Positions 44,149-53,235 of a DNA stretch of 64,000 nucleotides are shown piece after piece. The notes under the pieces were generated by a model. The model saw only the letters and a program-made list of their open reading frames with translations, ran no database searches and was not told where the DNA came from. The translations under genes and the position numbers were made by a program. This DNA comes from Marinobacter salarius (GTDB lineage Bacteria; Pseudomonadota; Gammaproteobacteria; Pseudomonadales; Oleiphilaceae), in assembly GCF_032922745.1 (NCBI RefSeq), contig NZ_CP136693.1:4216001-4280000 (forward strand). Direction: 5' to 3'. Each line of letters starts with the position of its first letter. The first letter of the stretch is position 1.

Positions 44149-45771
44149 GTGTTCCGAAAAACCAAACTGAAAACCCGAATGATCCTCACGCTCGGATTCG
44201 TCAGCGCAGCGCAGACGATCCTCATAGGCGTGTTCGCCGGCTATTACCTCAGCAACTCCCTGTTTGATGAAATCGGGCAACGGGCTCTCATGGTGTCGAA
44301 GACCGTCGCGGCAGCCCCCTCGGTGATCGAGGGTGTACGCGAGCGTGATATTGAAGGGCTGAAACGGCTGGCAAATCGACTGACCCGCACCAACGAAGCT
44401 TTGTTCATCGTCATTGGTGACCACCAGGGCATACGCCTGGCACACCCCTCCCCTGATCGCATTGGCCACTCCATGGCCGACGATGATGGTGACCTGGGCC
44501 GGCGTGCCCTGGTTGATGGCAAGGCCTATGTGGCAAGGGCCACGGGCAGCCTCGGCGAATCCATGCGTGGCAAGGCCCCGGTGATCGAGCCAGAAACTGG
44601 CGAGATCATCGGCATTGTCTCCGTGGGATACGGAGTTGACCAGGTGGATGCCACCATCAAACGCTACAGCTTCGTACTGTATACCGTGGTCGGCCTGACC
44701 CTGCTGGTCAGCATACTCATTGCAATGGTGATCGCCAGCCGGTTCAAGCGCGCCATTTTCGGCCTGGAACCCGAGGAAATCGCACGCCTGTTCCAGGAGC
44801 GGGACGCCACGTTACAGTCCGTCCGGGAAGGCATCATCGCCATCAACCGCGACGGAGTGATTACGACCTTCAACCGGACGGCCCTGGAAACCCTTGGTAT
44901 TGATCCCGACACGCCACTCTCCGGCCGCCCAATTCTTGATGTTCTGCCCGAAAGCGACCTGCTGTCGGTACTCGAATCCGGCACGCCGGACTTCGACCGC
45001 GAGGTCTGGCTGAGAAACCGACAGATGATCGTCAACCGGTTACCTGTTCGCCAGGGCGCAGAAATTACCGGTGTTGTGGCCAGTTTCAGGCTGAAGGACG
45101 AGGTGGATCAGGTCAGCCGGCAACTGACTCGCATACAACAATACGCAGATGCCTTGCGAAGCCAGACTCACGAATACTCGAACAAGCTCCACACCATCGC
45201 GGGCCTGATCCAGATTGAAGCCTATGACGACGCGTTGAATCTGATCGGCAGCGAAGTCAGCGACCATCAGGCACTGATTCACCTGCTTCTGGAAGCCGTC
45301 CCCGATCCGGTTATCGCCGGTTGCCTTATGGGCAAGTACAACCGCGCCCGGGAGATGGGTCTGGGCTTACAGATCGATGCCGAGAGCCGCATGGTGGACA
45401 TACCCGCCGACATGCCACGGGATCAGCTGGTGAGTGTCCTCGGCAACCTCATCGACAACGCCCTCGAGGCCACCCGCCATCAGACCGGCGAAGGAGGACG
45501 GGTACAGCTATCCATGACAGACCTGGGGCATGAACTGATCTTTGAGGTGGAAGACCAGGGGCCAGGTATTCCGGAAGACTCGCAACAGAAGATCTTCGAG
45601 AAAGGCGTGACCACCAAGCAAGGTACCGAACAACACGGTTATGGCCTGCACCTGGTGCGTCAGTTCCTGAATCGCTGGGGCGGTTCCATCACGGTGGAGA
45701 ACCTACCAGGTGTGGGCTCGCGATTTACCCTTTACCTTCCGAAAACCAGTCAGGGGAGTGACAGTCATTGA
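44149..45771 (+). CDS. CitA/DcuS-family sensor histidine kinase
   Basis: A 540-residue membrane sensor of the group that detects citrate, fumarate or other carboxylates. Membrane helix 1 lies near 13-32, the periplasmic PAS-like (PASc) domain at about 40-170, helix 2 near 175-198 (FVLYTVVGLTLLVSILIAMVIA), a cytoplasmic PAS at about 215-310, the Spo0B-like H-box SQTHEYSNKLHTIAGLI near 340, and a HATPase domain with NLIDNALEAT and DQGPGIPE. The likely start is a GTG at 44149 with a poor ribosome site. Its stop overlaps the regulator gene by 4 bp. The neighbouring tctCBA and porin are its probable targets. Confidence 0.87.
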   Translation: MFRKTKLKTRMILTLGFVSAAQTILIGVFAGYYLSNSLFDEIGQRALMVSKTVAAAPSVIEGVRERDIEGLKRLANRLTRTNEALFIVIGDHQGIRLAHPSPDRIGHSMADDDGDLGRRALVDGKAYVARATGSLGESMRGKAPVIEPETGEIIGIVSVGYGVDQVDATIKRYSFVLYTVVGLTLLVSILIAMVIASRFKRAIFGLEPEEIARLFQERDATLQSVREGIIAINRDGVITTFNRTALETLGIDPDTPLSGRPILDVLPESDLLSVLESGTPDFDREVWLRNRQMIVNRLPVRQGAEITGVVASFRLKDEVDQVSRQLTRIQQYADALRSQTHEYSNKLHTIAGLIQIEAYDDALNLIGSEVSDHQALIHLLLEAVPDPVIAGCLMGKYNRAREMGLGLQIDAESRMVDIPADMPRDQLVSVLGNLIDNALEATRHQTGEGGRVQLSMTDLGHELIFEVEDQGPGIPEDSQQKIFEKGVTTKQGTEQHGYGLHLVRQFLNRWGGSITVENLPGVGSRFTLYLPKTSQGSDSH

Positions 45772-46448
45772 ATACCCTTCGGATCCTGATTGTTGAGGAC
45801 GACCGGCAGATCGCCGAAATCCAGCGCCGGTTTGTTGAGCGACTCGAGAATGTGGAGCTTTGCGGCATTGCCCACAGCCTGGGGGATGCACGCGACCTTA
45901 TCGACGTTATGGCCCCACACCTGATCCTGCTGGATATCTATTTTCCCGACGGCAATGGTCTGGATCTGCTGCGGGAACTCCGGGCGCGGGATAGCAGCAG
46001 TGACGTTATCCTTATCACCGCCGCCAAGGAAGTGGAACCGCTCAAGAGCGCCCTGCGCGGCGGCGTCTTCGACTACATTCTCAAGCCCCTGGTTTTCGAA
46101 CGCCTTGAGGAAGCCGTCAACCGTTACCGCGACCACTTGCGGCAACTGTCTGGCCTGGTGCAAATCGCCCAGAAAGAAGTTGATGCCCTGCTGCCCAGAG
46201 GGTCAAGCGAAGCCAGTCAGCCCGCGCCCACAGACAGACTGCCCAAGGGCATCGATAGCATCACATTGGATAAAATTCGCGAGGTGGTTTCATCCGGCCA
46301 GTGGAGTGCCGAGGAAGTCGGCCAGGCCATGGGCGCGTCACGAACGACGGCGCGACGCTACCTGGAATTCCTCGTTGGCCGGGGGGAGTTAACTGCGGAA
46401 GTTACCTACGGCAGCGTCGGCCGACCGGAACGGCGGTATCGCGTCTGA
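45768..46448 (+). CDS. CitB/DcuR-family response regulator
   Basis: Regulator partner of the kinase just upstream, 226 residues. The receiver (about 5-120) has VEDDRQIAEIQRRFVERLE, the phospho-acceptor region APHLILLDIYFPDGNGLDLL and the FDYILKPLVF Lys. The C-terminal half carries an HTH related to CitB/DcuR (EEVGQAMGASRTTARRYLEFLVGRGEL). The start is a TTG at 45768 with GGGGAG upstream. It converges on dctD, with 16 bp between their stops. Confidence 0.87.
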   Translation: MNTLRILIVEDDRQIAEIQRRFVERLENVELCGIAHSLGDARDLIDVMAPHLILLDIYFPDGNGLDLLRELRARDSSSDVILITAAKEVEPLKSALRGGVFDYILKPLVFERLEEAVNRYRDHLRQLSGLVQIAQKEVDALLPRGSSEASQPAPTDRLPKGIDSITLDKIREVVSSGQWSAEEVGQAMGASRTTARRYLEFLVGRGELTAEVTYGSVGRPERRYRV

Positions 46449-46464
46449 CCCCCTGCCTTTAGGG

Positions 46465-47818
46465 TCAATCCCGGAACTGCGACTTGTCCAGCCCGTACTT
46501 CTTCATTTTGTCGTACAGCGTCTTGCGGGCAATGCCTAGCTGGACCATGGTGTCCTTAATGCTGCCATGGCAGGCATTGAGCGCACTGACGACGGCTGAA
46601 CGTTCAAAGTCGTCCATCATCTCGGACAGAGTCTGGCGCCCGGACACATTGTCGGTGACGGAGGAATCGTTTTCGTCCAACGCCGCTGGCCCCAGCAGAA
46701 CGTAGCGCTCGGCCAGGTTCCTTAACTCCCGGACATTCCCCGGCCAGCTATGCTGCATCAGGCGCGCGGCCTGGCTGGCATCCAGGGGGATGCTTTCGCG
46801 GTCGTAGCGGGCTGCCGCAATCAGTACAAAATGGTGAAACAGTACGGGGATGTCATCCTTGCGTTCGCGCAGTGGCGGAATATCCAGCTTCACCACGTTC
46901 AGCCGGTAGTACAGGTCAGCACGGAATTCGCCCTGGTCACTGAGCTGCTTCAGGTCAGCCTTGGTGGCGGCGATAATGCGAACATCCACGCTTTGCACCT
47001 GATTGCTGCCCAGGCGCTCCACACGCTGTTCTTCGAGCACCCTCAACAGTTTGACCTGCAGGGCCATGGGCATGCTTTCCAGTTCATCCAGGAACAGCGT
47101 GCCCTTGTGCGCGTACTCGATTTTTCCGATGCGGCGTTTGTCCGCGCCGGTAAAGGCACCCGCTTCGTGGCCGAAAAGCTCACTCTCAATCAGGTTCTCG
47201 GGCACGGCGCCACAGTTGATGGCAACGAAGTTGTGGGTACTTCGGAGGCTGTTCTCGTGGATATAGCGGGCCAAGGCATCCTTCCCCGAACCCGTCTCAC
47301 CGTGTAACAGGATATTGGCGGAGATATCCAGCACCGGGTCGATGGTCGCCATCACTTTCTGCATACCGGCTGAATCCCCCAGGATTCGAGGTCCCGGCCG
47401 GGCCAGATGCTTCAGTTGGGCCTTCAGCCGCCGGTTTTCCAGTGCCAGGTGGCGCTTTTCCAAGGCGTGGCGAAGTAGCTCCAGGAGCTCATCGTGATCA
47501 AAGGGTTTTTCGATGAAATCATAGGCGCCCTGCTGCATGGCGGTGACGGCCGTGCTGATGTCGCCCTGCCCGGTCAGGATGATCACCGGGATGGTTTCAT
47601 CCATGGCGCGAATCCTGTTCGAGCATTTCCAGGCCATCCATTCCCGGCATGTTGTAGTCACATAACACCACCCCCCCATAGTCCTGCGTGATGTTCTCAA
47701 GGCCGGACCGTGCATCATCGAAACACGCAACGGAAAGATCTTCCAGGGTGAGGGTTTGCGCGATGGCCTGTCGGATATGCGGGTCATCGTCCACAAAAAT
47801 TACCGACGCATCTGTCAT
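46465..47818 (-). pseudogene. dctD: DctD-like sigma-54 activator, interrupted by a one-base frameshift
   Basis: NtrC-family activator partner of DctB. The receiver starts MTDASVIFVDDDPHIRQ at 47818 and runs to about residue 69 (YNMPGMDGLEMLEQ), where the frame shifts. Removing one C from the CC at 47614-47615 rejoins it to IRAMDETIPVIILTGQGDIS, the expected continuation. The remainder is complete: AAA+ domain with Walker A GETGSGKD, the sigma-54 contact motif GAFTGA, GTLFLDELESM, R-finger region and a Fis-type HTH (IKDTMVQLGIARKTLYDKMKK). If the mutation is real the protein is lost or starts internally without phospho-control; a sequence error is possible. Confidence 0.88.
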
Positions 47819-49629
47819 TCGGTGGCCTCCCGCTTTCTGAGTGTTAATACGAACTCCGCGCCCGGTCCGTCGCTCCGGTTACGCCCCGTCAGGCTCCCGC
47901 CCAGCGCGTCCACGATCTGCCGGGATATCGAAAGGCCCAGACCCAGCCCCTGCTTCACCGATTTGGTGGTAAAGAAAGGCTCGAAAATCCGCTCCGTACT
48001 GCCCGGCAGGCCGGAACCGTTATCCCGCACAAGGCAATACCAATTCCCGTCATCTTCTTCCACATCAATGGTGATCTCCGGCTGCTCGCTGCTTTCGACT
48101 GCCTGAATGGCGTTCGCCACCAGATTCACCATGACCTGTTCGATCCGGATCACGTCTCCGTGGCACTGCACCGGTTGTTCCGGGCGGTGCCATTGAATGG
48201 AGATATCGGATCGGCTCTCCTGCGCCGCCATTATCTTTAGAGCACCGTCGACCGATTGCCGCAAATCAACCAGTGCCGGTGGCCCTTCCGATTTACGAGC
48301 AAACACCTTGAACTGACGGGTAAGCTCCGCCATTTTGTCACACAGGGTGATGATCTCTGAAAGATTGGCATCCACCATCTCCGTCGCGCCCTTCTCAAGG
48401 AACCGACGGCTGTTGCGGGCATAGGTCTGAATTGCCGTGAGCGGCTGGTTAATTTCATGGTTCAGGCCTGCAGACATCTGGCCAAGCACGGCAAGCTTGG
48501 CTGCCTGGATCAACTCATGCTGGGTTTCCCGGAGTTCATCACGGGTTTTCTCCCGCTCGCGGATTTCTTCCAGAAGTTGCTGGTTGGAACGCTCAAGCTC
48601 CGCCGTTCTGCTGGCGACGCTGCGCTCAAGCTGCTCTCCCCTGTGTGCCAGTTCAGCCTCCCGCCGATAGCGTTCCCGCAAATACAGCGAGGCGAGCAAA
48701 CCGACCACGAAGATCGCCACGCCGACCGCCGCAAACCCGAGCCGACCCCATAGCACTGTGCGGGTACTGACCATCACCTGAAGCGTCCAGTCCAGGCGTG
48801 GCAAGGGTGTAAGCACCCTGAGGTATTCGCGGCTTTCTCCATCGTTGTGGATACGCATGGTCCCTGCCCTGTCGGAAAGCCCCCAGGGTGATCCCAGGCT
48901 GTCGAAGTCAATCGGCGAAAGCTCACGATCAGGGTAACGCAGGTGAGACAGCTCACTGGGAGCGTCGGCGTTGTCACCGGTAAAGTTCCGGTACAGCCAC
49001 TCGCTCTTGCTGGACAGGAAACTGATGCCAGCGTCGTCCAACACGACCATTTCCGAATCCCTCAATGAGGCGGGGCGACGCCACTGTGATTCCAGTTCAT
49101 GCACCAACACTTTCATGGCGATAACACCCAGAATCTCGCCGCTGTCGTCACGGACAGGATGGGAGAAATACAGCCCGCGGACATCGGAGGTGACGCCCAG
49201 GGCAAAATAGATGGCGGAATCCCCACTCGCCATGGCGTCCTGAAAATAGGGCCTGAAATCAAAGTTGCGGCCCACGAAGCTGTCCCTGCGCAGATAGTTG
49301 TTAGCCGCAATAGTGGTTCCGGAGGCATCCATAAGATAGACATCCGAACTGCCGACGATGGTCGCCATTCGCTGCATCTGGTCGTTAGCCCGCAGAAGTG
49401 TACCTGGGTCACCCGGTGATGCCAGGGCTTCTGCCAACAACGGATGCTCGGCCATCAACTCGGGGATGGGCACATACCGGTTAAGCTCATTAGCCACAAG
49501 CTGGCGATAGCGAAACGACTCTTCCACGCTCTCCTGTTCAACCTGCCGGTAGCCATACCAGCCACCCAACATCCATGAGCAGGCCAGAGTCACCAGAAAA
49601 ACAAGAAACGCGATAATCCGGTAGGACAT
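47815..49629 (-). CDS. dctB: DctB-family sensor histidine kinase
   Basis: Sensor kinase for C4-dicarboxylate-type signals, 604 residues. Helix 1 is at about 4-24, a large periplasmic double-Cache domain (about 30-295) with YLMDASGTTIAANNYLRRDSFVGRNFDFRPYF typical of DctB, helix 2 at about 297-318, a coiled coil, then the His box GQMSAGLNHEINQPLTAIQTYA and the HATPase domain ending GLGLGLSISRQIVDAL. Its stop overlaps the dctD start by 4 bp. The TRAP transporter operon is upstream on the same strand, so the pair probably controls it. Confidence 0.92.
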   Translation of the reverse strand: MSYRIIAFLVFLVTLACSWMLGGWYGYRQVEQESVEESFRYRQLVANELNRYVPIPELMAEHPLLAEALASPGDPGTLLRANDQMQRMATIVGSSDVYLMDASGTTIAANNYLRRDSFVGRNFDFRPYFQDAMASGDSAIYFALGVTSDVRGLYFSHPVRDDSGEILGVIAMKVLVHELESQWRRPASLRDSEMVVLDDAGISFLSSKSEWLYRNFTGDNADAPSELSHLRYPDRELSPIDFDSLGSPWGLSDRAGTMRIHNDGESREYLRVLTPLPRLDWTLQVMVSTRTVLWGRLGFAAVGVAIFVVGLLASLYLRERYRREAELAHRGEQLERSVASRTAELERSNQQLLEEIREREKTRDELRETQHELIQAAKLAVLGQMSAGLNHEINQPLTAIQTYARNSRRFLEKGATEMVDANLSEIITLCDKMAELTRQFKVFARKSEGPPALVDLRQSVDGALKIMAAQESRSDISIQWHRPEQPVQCHGDVIRIEQVMVNLVANAIQAVESSEQPEITIDVEEDDGNWYCLVRDNGSGLPGSTERIFEPFFTTKSVKQGLGLGLSISRQIVDALGGSLTGRNRSDGPGAEFVLTLRKREATE

Positions 49630-49677
49630 ACACTCCGGTTCCTGAAAAACCGTTGAAAGCCGCTAGAGTATAGCCCT

Positions 49678-49725
49678 GTCCGGGCCAGGGCAATCGAGTT
49701 TCAACTCGGCCGCCCTGGCCCGGAC
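49678..49725. repeat. Two-tier perfect inverted repeat between the TRAP permease gene and dctB
   Basis: GTCCGGGCCAGGGC (49678-49691) is the exact complement of GCCCTGGCCCGGAC (49712-49725). The loop itself holds CGAGTT-TC-AACTCG. This forms a very stable 48-nt hairpin. It lacks a T-run on either strand. It probably ends or attenuates the TRAP transcript before dctB; a TATACT that could serve as a dctB -10 element lies just beyond it on the minus strand. Confidence 0.75.
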
Positions 49726-49742
49726 GCTCCAGCCGCTGCTGT

Positions 49743-51923
49743 TCAGGTGCTCGCCGGACGCAGTTTGCTCTGACGCTGCGCCAGGAACGCAACCACCGCC
49801 AGAGCAATACCGCTGAGGTCTGTCCATAAACCGCCTTCGATCATCAGCAACGCCGCTCCGATCAGCAGAAGACGGGTGATCACACCGGCGGAGGCCCGTG
49901 CAAACCAGCCCAGCACACCACCGGACAGCATATACACTCCGAACAGAGCGGTGATCAGTGCGCGGGCGATATCAAACCAGCCGGCATCCATCAGCAAGGC
50001 GCCGTTGTAGAAAAACATGAATGGCACGATGAACGCCGCAATACCAATTCGGAACGAGGCCACGGAGGTCTCCATCGCATTGGCGCCCGAAATCCCGGCA
50101 GCTGCATAGGAGGCCAGTGCAACCGGCGGGGTAATGGCTGACACCACCGCAAAATAGAACACGAAGAAGTGCGCTGTAAGCGGCTCGATGCCCAACTGAA
50201 CCAGGCCCGGGGCGACCACCGACGCGGCAACTGCGTATGCGGCTGTGGTTGGCATGCCCATACCCAACAGGATGGAGATGAACATGGCGAAGATCAGCGC
50301 CAGCAATTGGCTGGCCTCGGCCACGTCCAGCAGCAACACGGAGAACCGCGCTCCAACACCGGTCAGGGAAATAACGCCCACAATCACACCGGCCGCCGCA
50401 CATACCACAATGATCTGGATGGCCATGTACGACGCAATTTCCAGCGCCTCAAGGATCTTCCGTATGCCCATTTTGTTGGGCGAGAACCAACTGACAACAG
50501 CGGCAGACACGGTGGCAAGCGTACCGGCCCGGATCACTGAGTAGCCCATGAAAAGCGCCACAATCAGGATAATAATGGGCACAAACAGGTAGCACTGCTT
50601 CACCATGGTCTTGAGCTTGGGCAGCTCATCCTCGCGCATGCCACGCATGCCGGTCTTCGCCGCCTCAAAGTCCACCATGAAATAGACCGAGGCGAAATAA
50701 AGGATGGCCGGGATGATCGCCGCAATAGCAATCTCTGTGTAGGGAATACCGGTGATCTCAGCCATGATGAAGGCGCCCGCCCCCATAATCGGTGGCATGA
50801 TCTGCCCACCGGTAGAGGCCGCCGCTTCCACGGCACCGGCCGACCGTTTGCTGTAACCCACCTTTTTCATCAGCGGAATGGTCAGGGAGCCGGTGGAAAC
50901 CACATTACCGGCGCTGGTTCCGTTGATCATACCCATCAGGCCGGAAGCAAAAATCGACACCTTGGCCGGGCCACCCCGAGTGCGGCCCGCCGCGGCGAAG
51001 GCGAAATTCACGAAATAATCGCCCACCTTTGACGCCTGCAGGAAGGCGGCAAAGACGATAAACAGAATGATATAGGTCGACGACACGGCGGTGGTTGGGC
51101 CAAGAATACCGGCGTCGGTATACACCTGGCTGAAAAAGCGCTGGACCGACAGCCCCGGATACCCCAGGAAGCCAGGCAGATAGGGCCCCAGAAAGACATA
51201 CACCAGGAAGACCAGCCCGATAATCACCAGGGCCAGACCTGCCACCCGACGAGTCAGCTCCATGATCAGCGCCGTGCCGGCAATGGCCGCAAATGAAATG
51301 CCGACCGGCGCAAACGAGGTGCCCGTGGACATGCGCATGGAGGTGTTATAAACCACCAGGAAATAGGCGGCGACCGCCACCGAACACACAATCAGCACCA
51401 GATCCGGCACACTGAAGCGGGAGCGCTCACGCTGGTGAAACCAGCTCATCACGATACCGATCGCACTGGCGACCAACAGCGGCCAGCCGAAATGCCAGGT
51501 TTCGAGGTCAACTGGTACTCTCTGGGTGCCATCCAGGATCATCTGGTGGAATGAAAATGTCTGGTACAGCGCGTATACGGCCGGCACCAGGGCCACGGCA
51601 CCGATCCAGGTTGTCCAGCGATGGCGTGCGGGACCTTCTTCCGCGGAGACAAAACGGGCACCGGCAAACAGGATGAAGCCCAGCACCAGCGACCCCGCAA
51701 TATGCACTATCCGGAAAGACCAGGTTTCCAGCGGCGCAATGTTCAAGCTGTATAGATGAAACGAGGAGTAGGCAATGGCCAGTAACGTCACGAACTTCAG
51801 CATTCCGCCTTCAAACAGGCGGCGATTGGCCTCGACCGGCTCTTCATCGACATCGTGGGCCAGGACGTGGTCATCGCCGATGTCGTTCACCGGATGTTCT
51901 TCGGGGTGTTGTTTGTCAGTCAT
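49743..51923 (-). CDS. TRAP transporter fused permease (TAXI type, DctQM fusion)
   Basis: A 726-residue membrane protein fusing the small (DctQ-like) and large (DctM-like) TRAP subunits, as usual for TAXI systems. About 16-18 helices are predicted. GLMGMINGTSAGNVVSTGSLTIPLMKKVGYSKRSAGAVEAAASTGGQIMPPIMGAGAFIMAEI near 330 and GMGMPTTAAYAVAASVVAPGLVQLG near 555 are the TRAP signature loops. It probably imports an organic acid or amino acid with Na+. A hairpin-rich 90-bp gap separates it from the upstream binding protein gene. Confidence 0.92.
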   Translation of the reverse strand: MTDKQHPEEHPVNDIGDDHVLAHDVDEEPVEANRRLFEGGMLKFVTLLAIAYSSFHLYSLNIAPLETWSFRIVHIAGSLVLGFILFAGARFVSAEEGPARHRWTTWIGAVALVPAVYALYQTFSFHQMILDGTQRVPVDLETWHFGWPLLVASAIGIVMSWFHQRERSRFSVPDLVLIVCSVAVAAYFLVVYNTSMRMSTGTSFAPVGISFAAIAGTALIMELTRRVAGLALVIIGLVFLVYVFLGPYLPGFLGYPGLSVQRFFSQVYTDAGILGPTTAVSSTYIILFIVFAAFLQASKVGDYFVNFAFAAAGRTRGGPAKVSIFASGLMGMINGTSAGNVVSTGSLTIPLMKKVGYSKRSAGAVEAAASTGGQIMPPIMGAGAFIMAEITGIPYTEIAIAAIIPAILYFASVYFMVDFEAAKTGMRGMREDELPKLKTMVKQCYLFVPIIILIVALFMGYSVIRAGTLATVSAAVVSWFSPNKMGIRKILEALEIASYMAIQIIVVCAAAGVIVGVISLTGVGARFSVLLLDVAEASQLLALIFAMFISILLGMGMPTTAAYAVAASVVAPGLVQLGIEPLTAHFFVFYFAVVSAITPPVALASYAAAGISGANAMETSVASFRIGIAAFIVPFMFFYNGALLMDAGWFDIARALITALFGVYMLSGGVLGWFARASAGVITRLLLIGAALLMIEGGLWTDLSGIALAVVAFLAQRQSKLRPAST

Positions 51924-51950
51924 GATAGACCCTGCTCACGGGAAAACGGG

Positions 51951-51999
51951 GCCGGCGGTTTGCCGGCTTTGCTCAGGAGGGCCACCACCGTAGCCCTCC
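51951..51999 (-). other. Two intercistronic hairpins between the TAXI binding protein and permease genes
   Basis: GCCGGC (51951-51956) pairs with GCCGGC (51962-51967), and GGAGGGC (51976-51982) pairs with GCCCTCC (51993-51999). Both lie in the 90-bp gap after the binding-protein stop. Such structures often protect the 3' end of the binding protein mRNA or reduce read-through, giving more binding protein than permease. This role is inferred. Confidence 0.55.
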
Positions 52000-52013
52000 A
52001 TCACACACGATGG

Positions 52014-52994
52014 TTACTGATTGATCATGCTGTCTTCGATCGTGTAGCCGTTTTCGTTGAACCAACGAGCTGCACCGGGATGCCAGGACAAGACGTTGTT
52101 CTTCGTGTAGTTTTCCGGAACGGAGTTTTTGGCGGCCTTGTGGATGGACACCATCTTTTCGTTGTTCTCCATGGTCAGCTTGGTAATTTCATACACAAAG
52201 CTCTCCGGCATGTCGCAGTTGACCATGGCGAAGTTCCACATGGAGACCACGCGGGACGGCTCATTCAGGGACTGGTAGGTGCTCGCTGGAATGGTGAATT
52301 CCGAGACCGGGAAATTCACAGTCACCTTCTTGGCCTCTTCATCCGTCATGCCGATGATGGTCACATCGGTCTGCACTTCCAGTTGGCTGACGGCCGGGAT
52401 AGGAATACCGGCGGCAAAGGCCACCACGTCAATCAGGCCATCCTGCAACTGCCCGCCCAAGTCAGACCAGCTACCGTTACGGCGCTCGAAATCGACGCCC
52501 AGGGTTTCCATTATGCGGGGGAAATAGGTGTCGGATGTGGAGCCGGCCGGCCCGAATCCGATGGTGGCGCCATCGGGAATATCAGAGATAAACGTAATGC
52601 CGGAACTGGAAAGTGCGGTGACGGAAAACGGCGTTTCATACATGGGAAACATCGCGCACACATTGTCCATTTTCATGCCCGGCGCCAGTGGGCTGTTACC
52701 GTCGATGGACTCCTGCGCCGGCCCCATGGTGGTCAGCCCGAACTTCAGATCGCCAGTATGAACCAGCGCCATATTCTGCATCGGGCCACCGGTAATTTCA
52801 GCACCACCGGATACGCCCAGGTTCTCGGCGACAAAGTTTGCCCATCCGGACCCATACGCAAAGTAGGTTCCCCCCTGACTTGCGGTACCGACCGTGAAGT
52901 TATCCGGCCAATCAGACCGGTCCTGAGCGATGGCGGGACTGGTGGCGGCAAACGTTGAGACAAATGCCACGGCAAAGACGGATTGGGTTTTCAT
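52014..52994 (-). CDS. TAXI-family TRAP transporter solute-binding protein
   Basis: Periplasmic binding protein of the TRAP-associated extracytoplasmic (TAXI) family, 326 residues. I chose the ATG at 52994 (GGGAG upstream) because it gives a clean signal peptide, MKTQSVFAVAFVSTFAATSPAIAQ. The mature part shows TVGTASQGGTYFAYGSGWANFVAENLG and GPAGSTSDTYFPRIMETLG, both TAXI signatures. The gene is first in the TRAP operon and follows a well-formed sigma-54 promoter at 53081-53096. The substrate is not known; glutamate-like or other acids are common for TAXI. Confidence 0.92.
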   Translation of the reverse strand: MKTQSVFAVAFVSTFAATSPAIAQDRSDWPDNFTVGTASQGGTYFAYGSGWANFVAENLGVSGGAEITGGPMQNMALVHTGDLKFGLTTMGPAQESIDGNSPLAPGMKMDNVCAMFPMYETPFSVTALSSSGITFISDIPDGATIGFGPAGSTSDTYFPRIMETLGVDFERRNGSWSDLGGQLQDGLIDVVAFAAGIPIPAVSQLEVQTDVTIIGMTDEEAKKVTVNFPVSEFTIPASTYQSLNEPSRVVSMWNFAMVNCDMPESFVYEITKLTMENNEKMVSIHKAAKNSVPENYTKNNVLSWHPGAARWFNENGYTIEDSMINQ

Positions 52995-53080
52995 AGAGGA
53001 TGCTCCCGTTTCGTTGTGTTTGTTGGGTGCTAGAACGGAGCCCAGCAGGTTCCGGTTGGACACTTACAGCAACGAACAAG

Positions 53081-53096
53081 AGCAACTAGCAGGCCA
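53081..53096 (-). promoter_or_regulatory. Sigma-54 (-24/-12) promoter of the TAXI-TRAP operon
   Basis: On the minus strand TGGCCTGCTAGTTGCT has GG and GC exactly 10 bases apart and matches the consensus TGGC-N7-TTGC. Transcription would start near 53070, giving a 5' leader of about 75 nt before the binding protein ATG. The presence of a DctD-type activator gene next door supports it. Confidence 0.8.
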
Positions 53097-53170
53097 GATA
53101 CGGCAACTAATTGATCTTACTTATATTTCAAAAATAAAGCCGGGGCAGATCAAGCAGTAGCGCGTAACAT

Positions 53171-53212
53171 TCCACCCATTTCCAGGAAGGTAATGGGTGG
53201 AGATCCACCCAT
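53171..53212. promoter_or_regulatory. Palindromic activator site upstream of the TRAP promoter
   Basis: Three copies of the 9-bp half-site TCCACCCAT: inverted copies at 53193-53201 and 53204-53212 form a near-perfect 20-bp palindrome, and a further copy at 53171-53179 forms a second one with a 13-bp spacer. They lie about 75-130 bp upstream of the sigma-54 promoter, the usual position of enhancer sites, so DctD is the likely binder. The sites also lie just past the stop of the ornithine cyclodeaminase-like gene. Confidence 0.65.
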
Positions 53213-53235
53213 ATTGCACGACAAAAACCGTGTGA

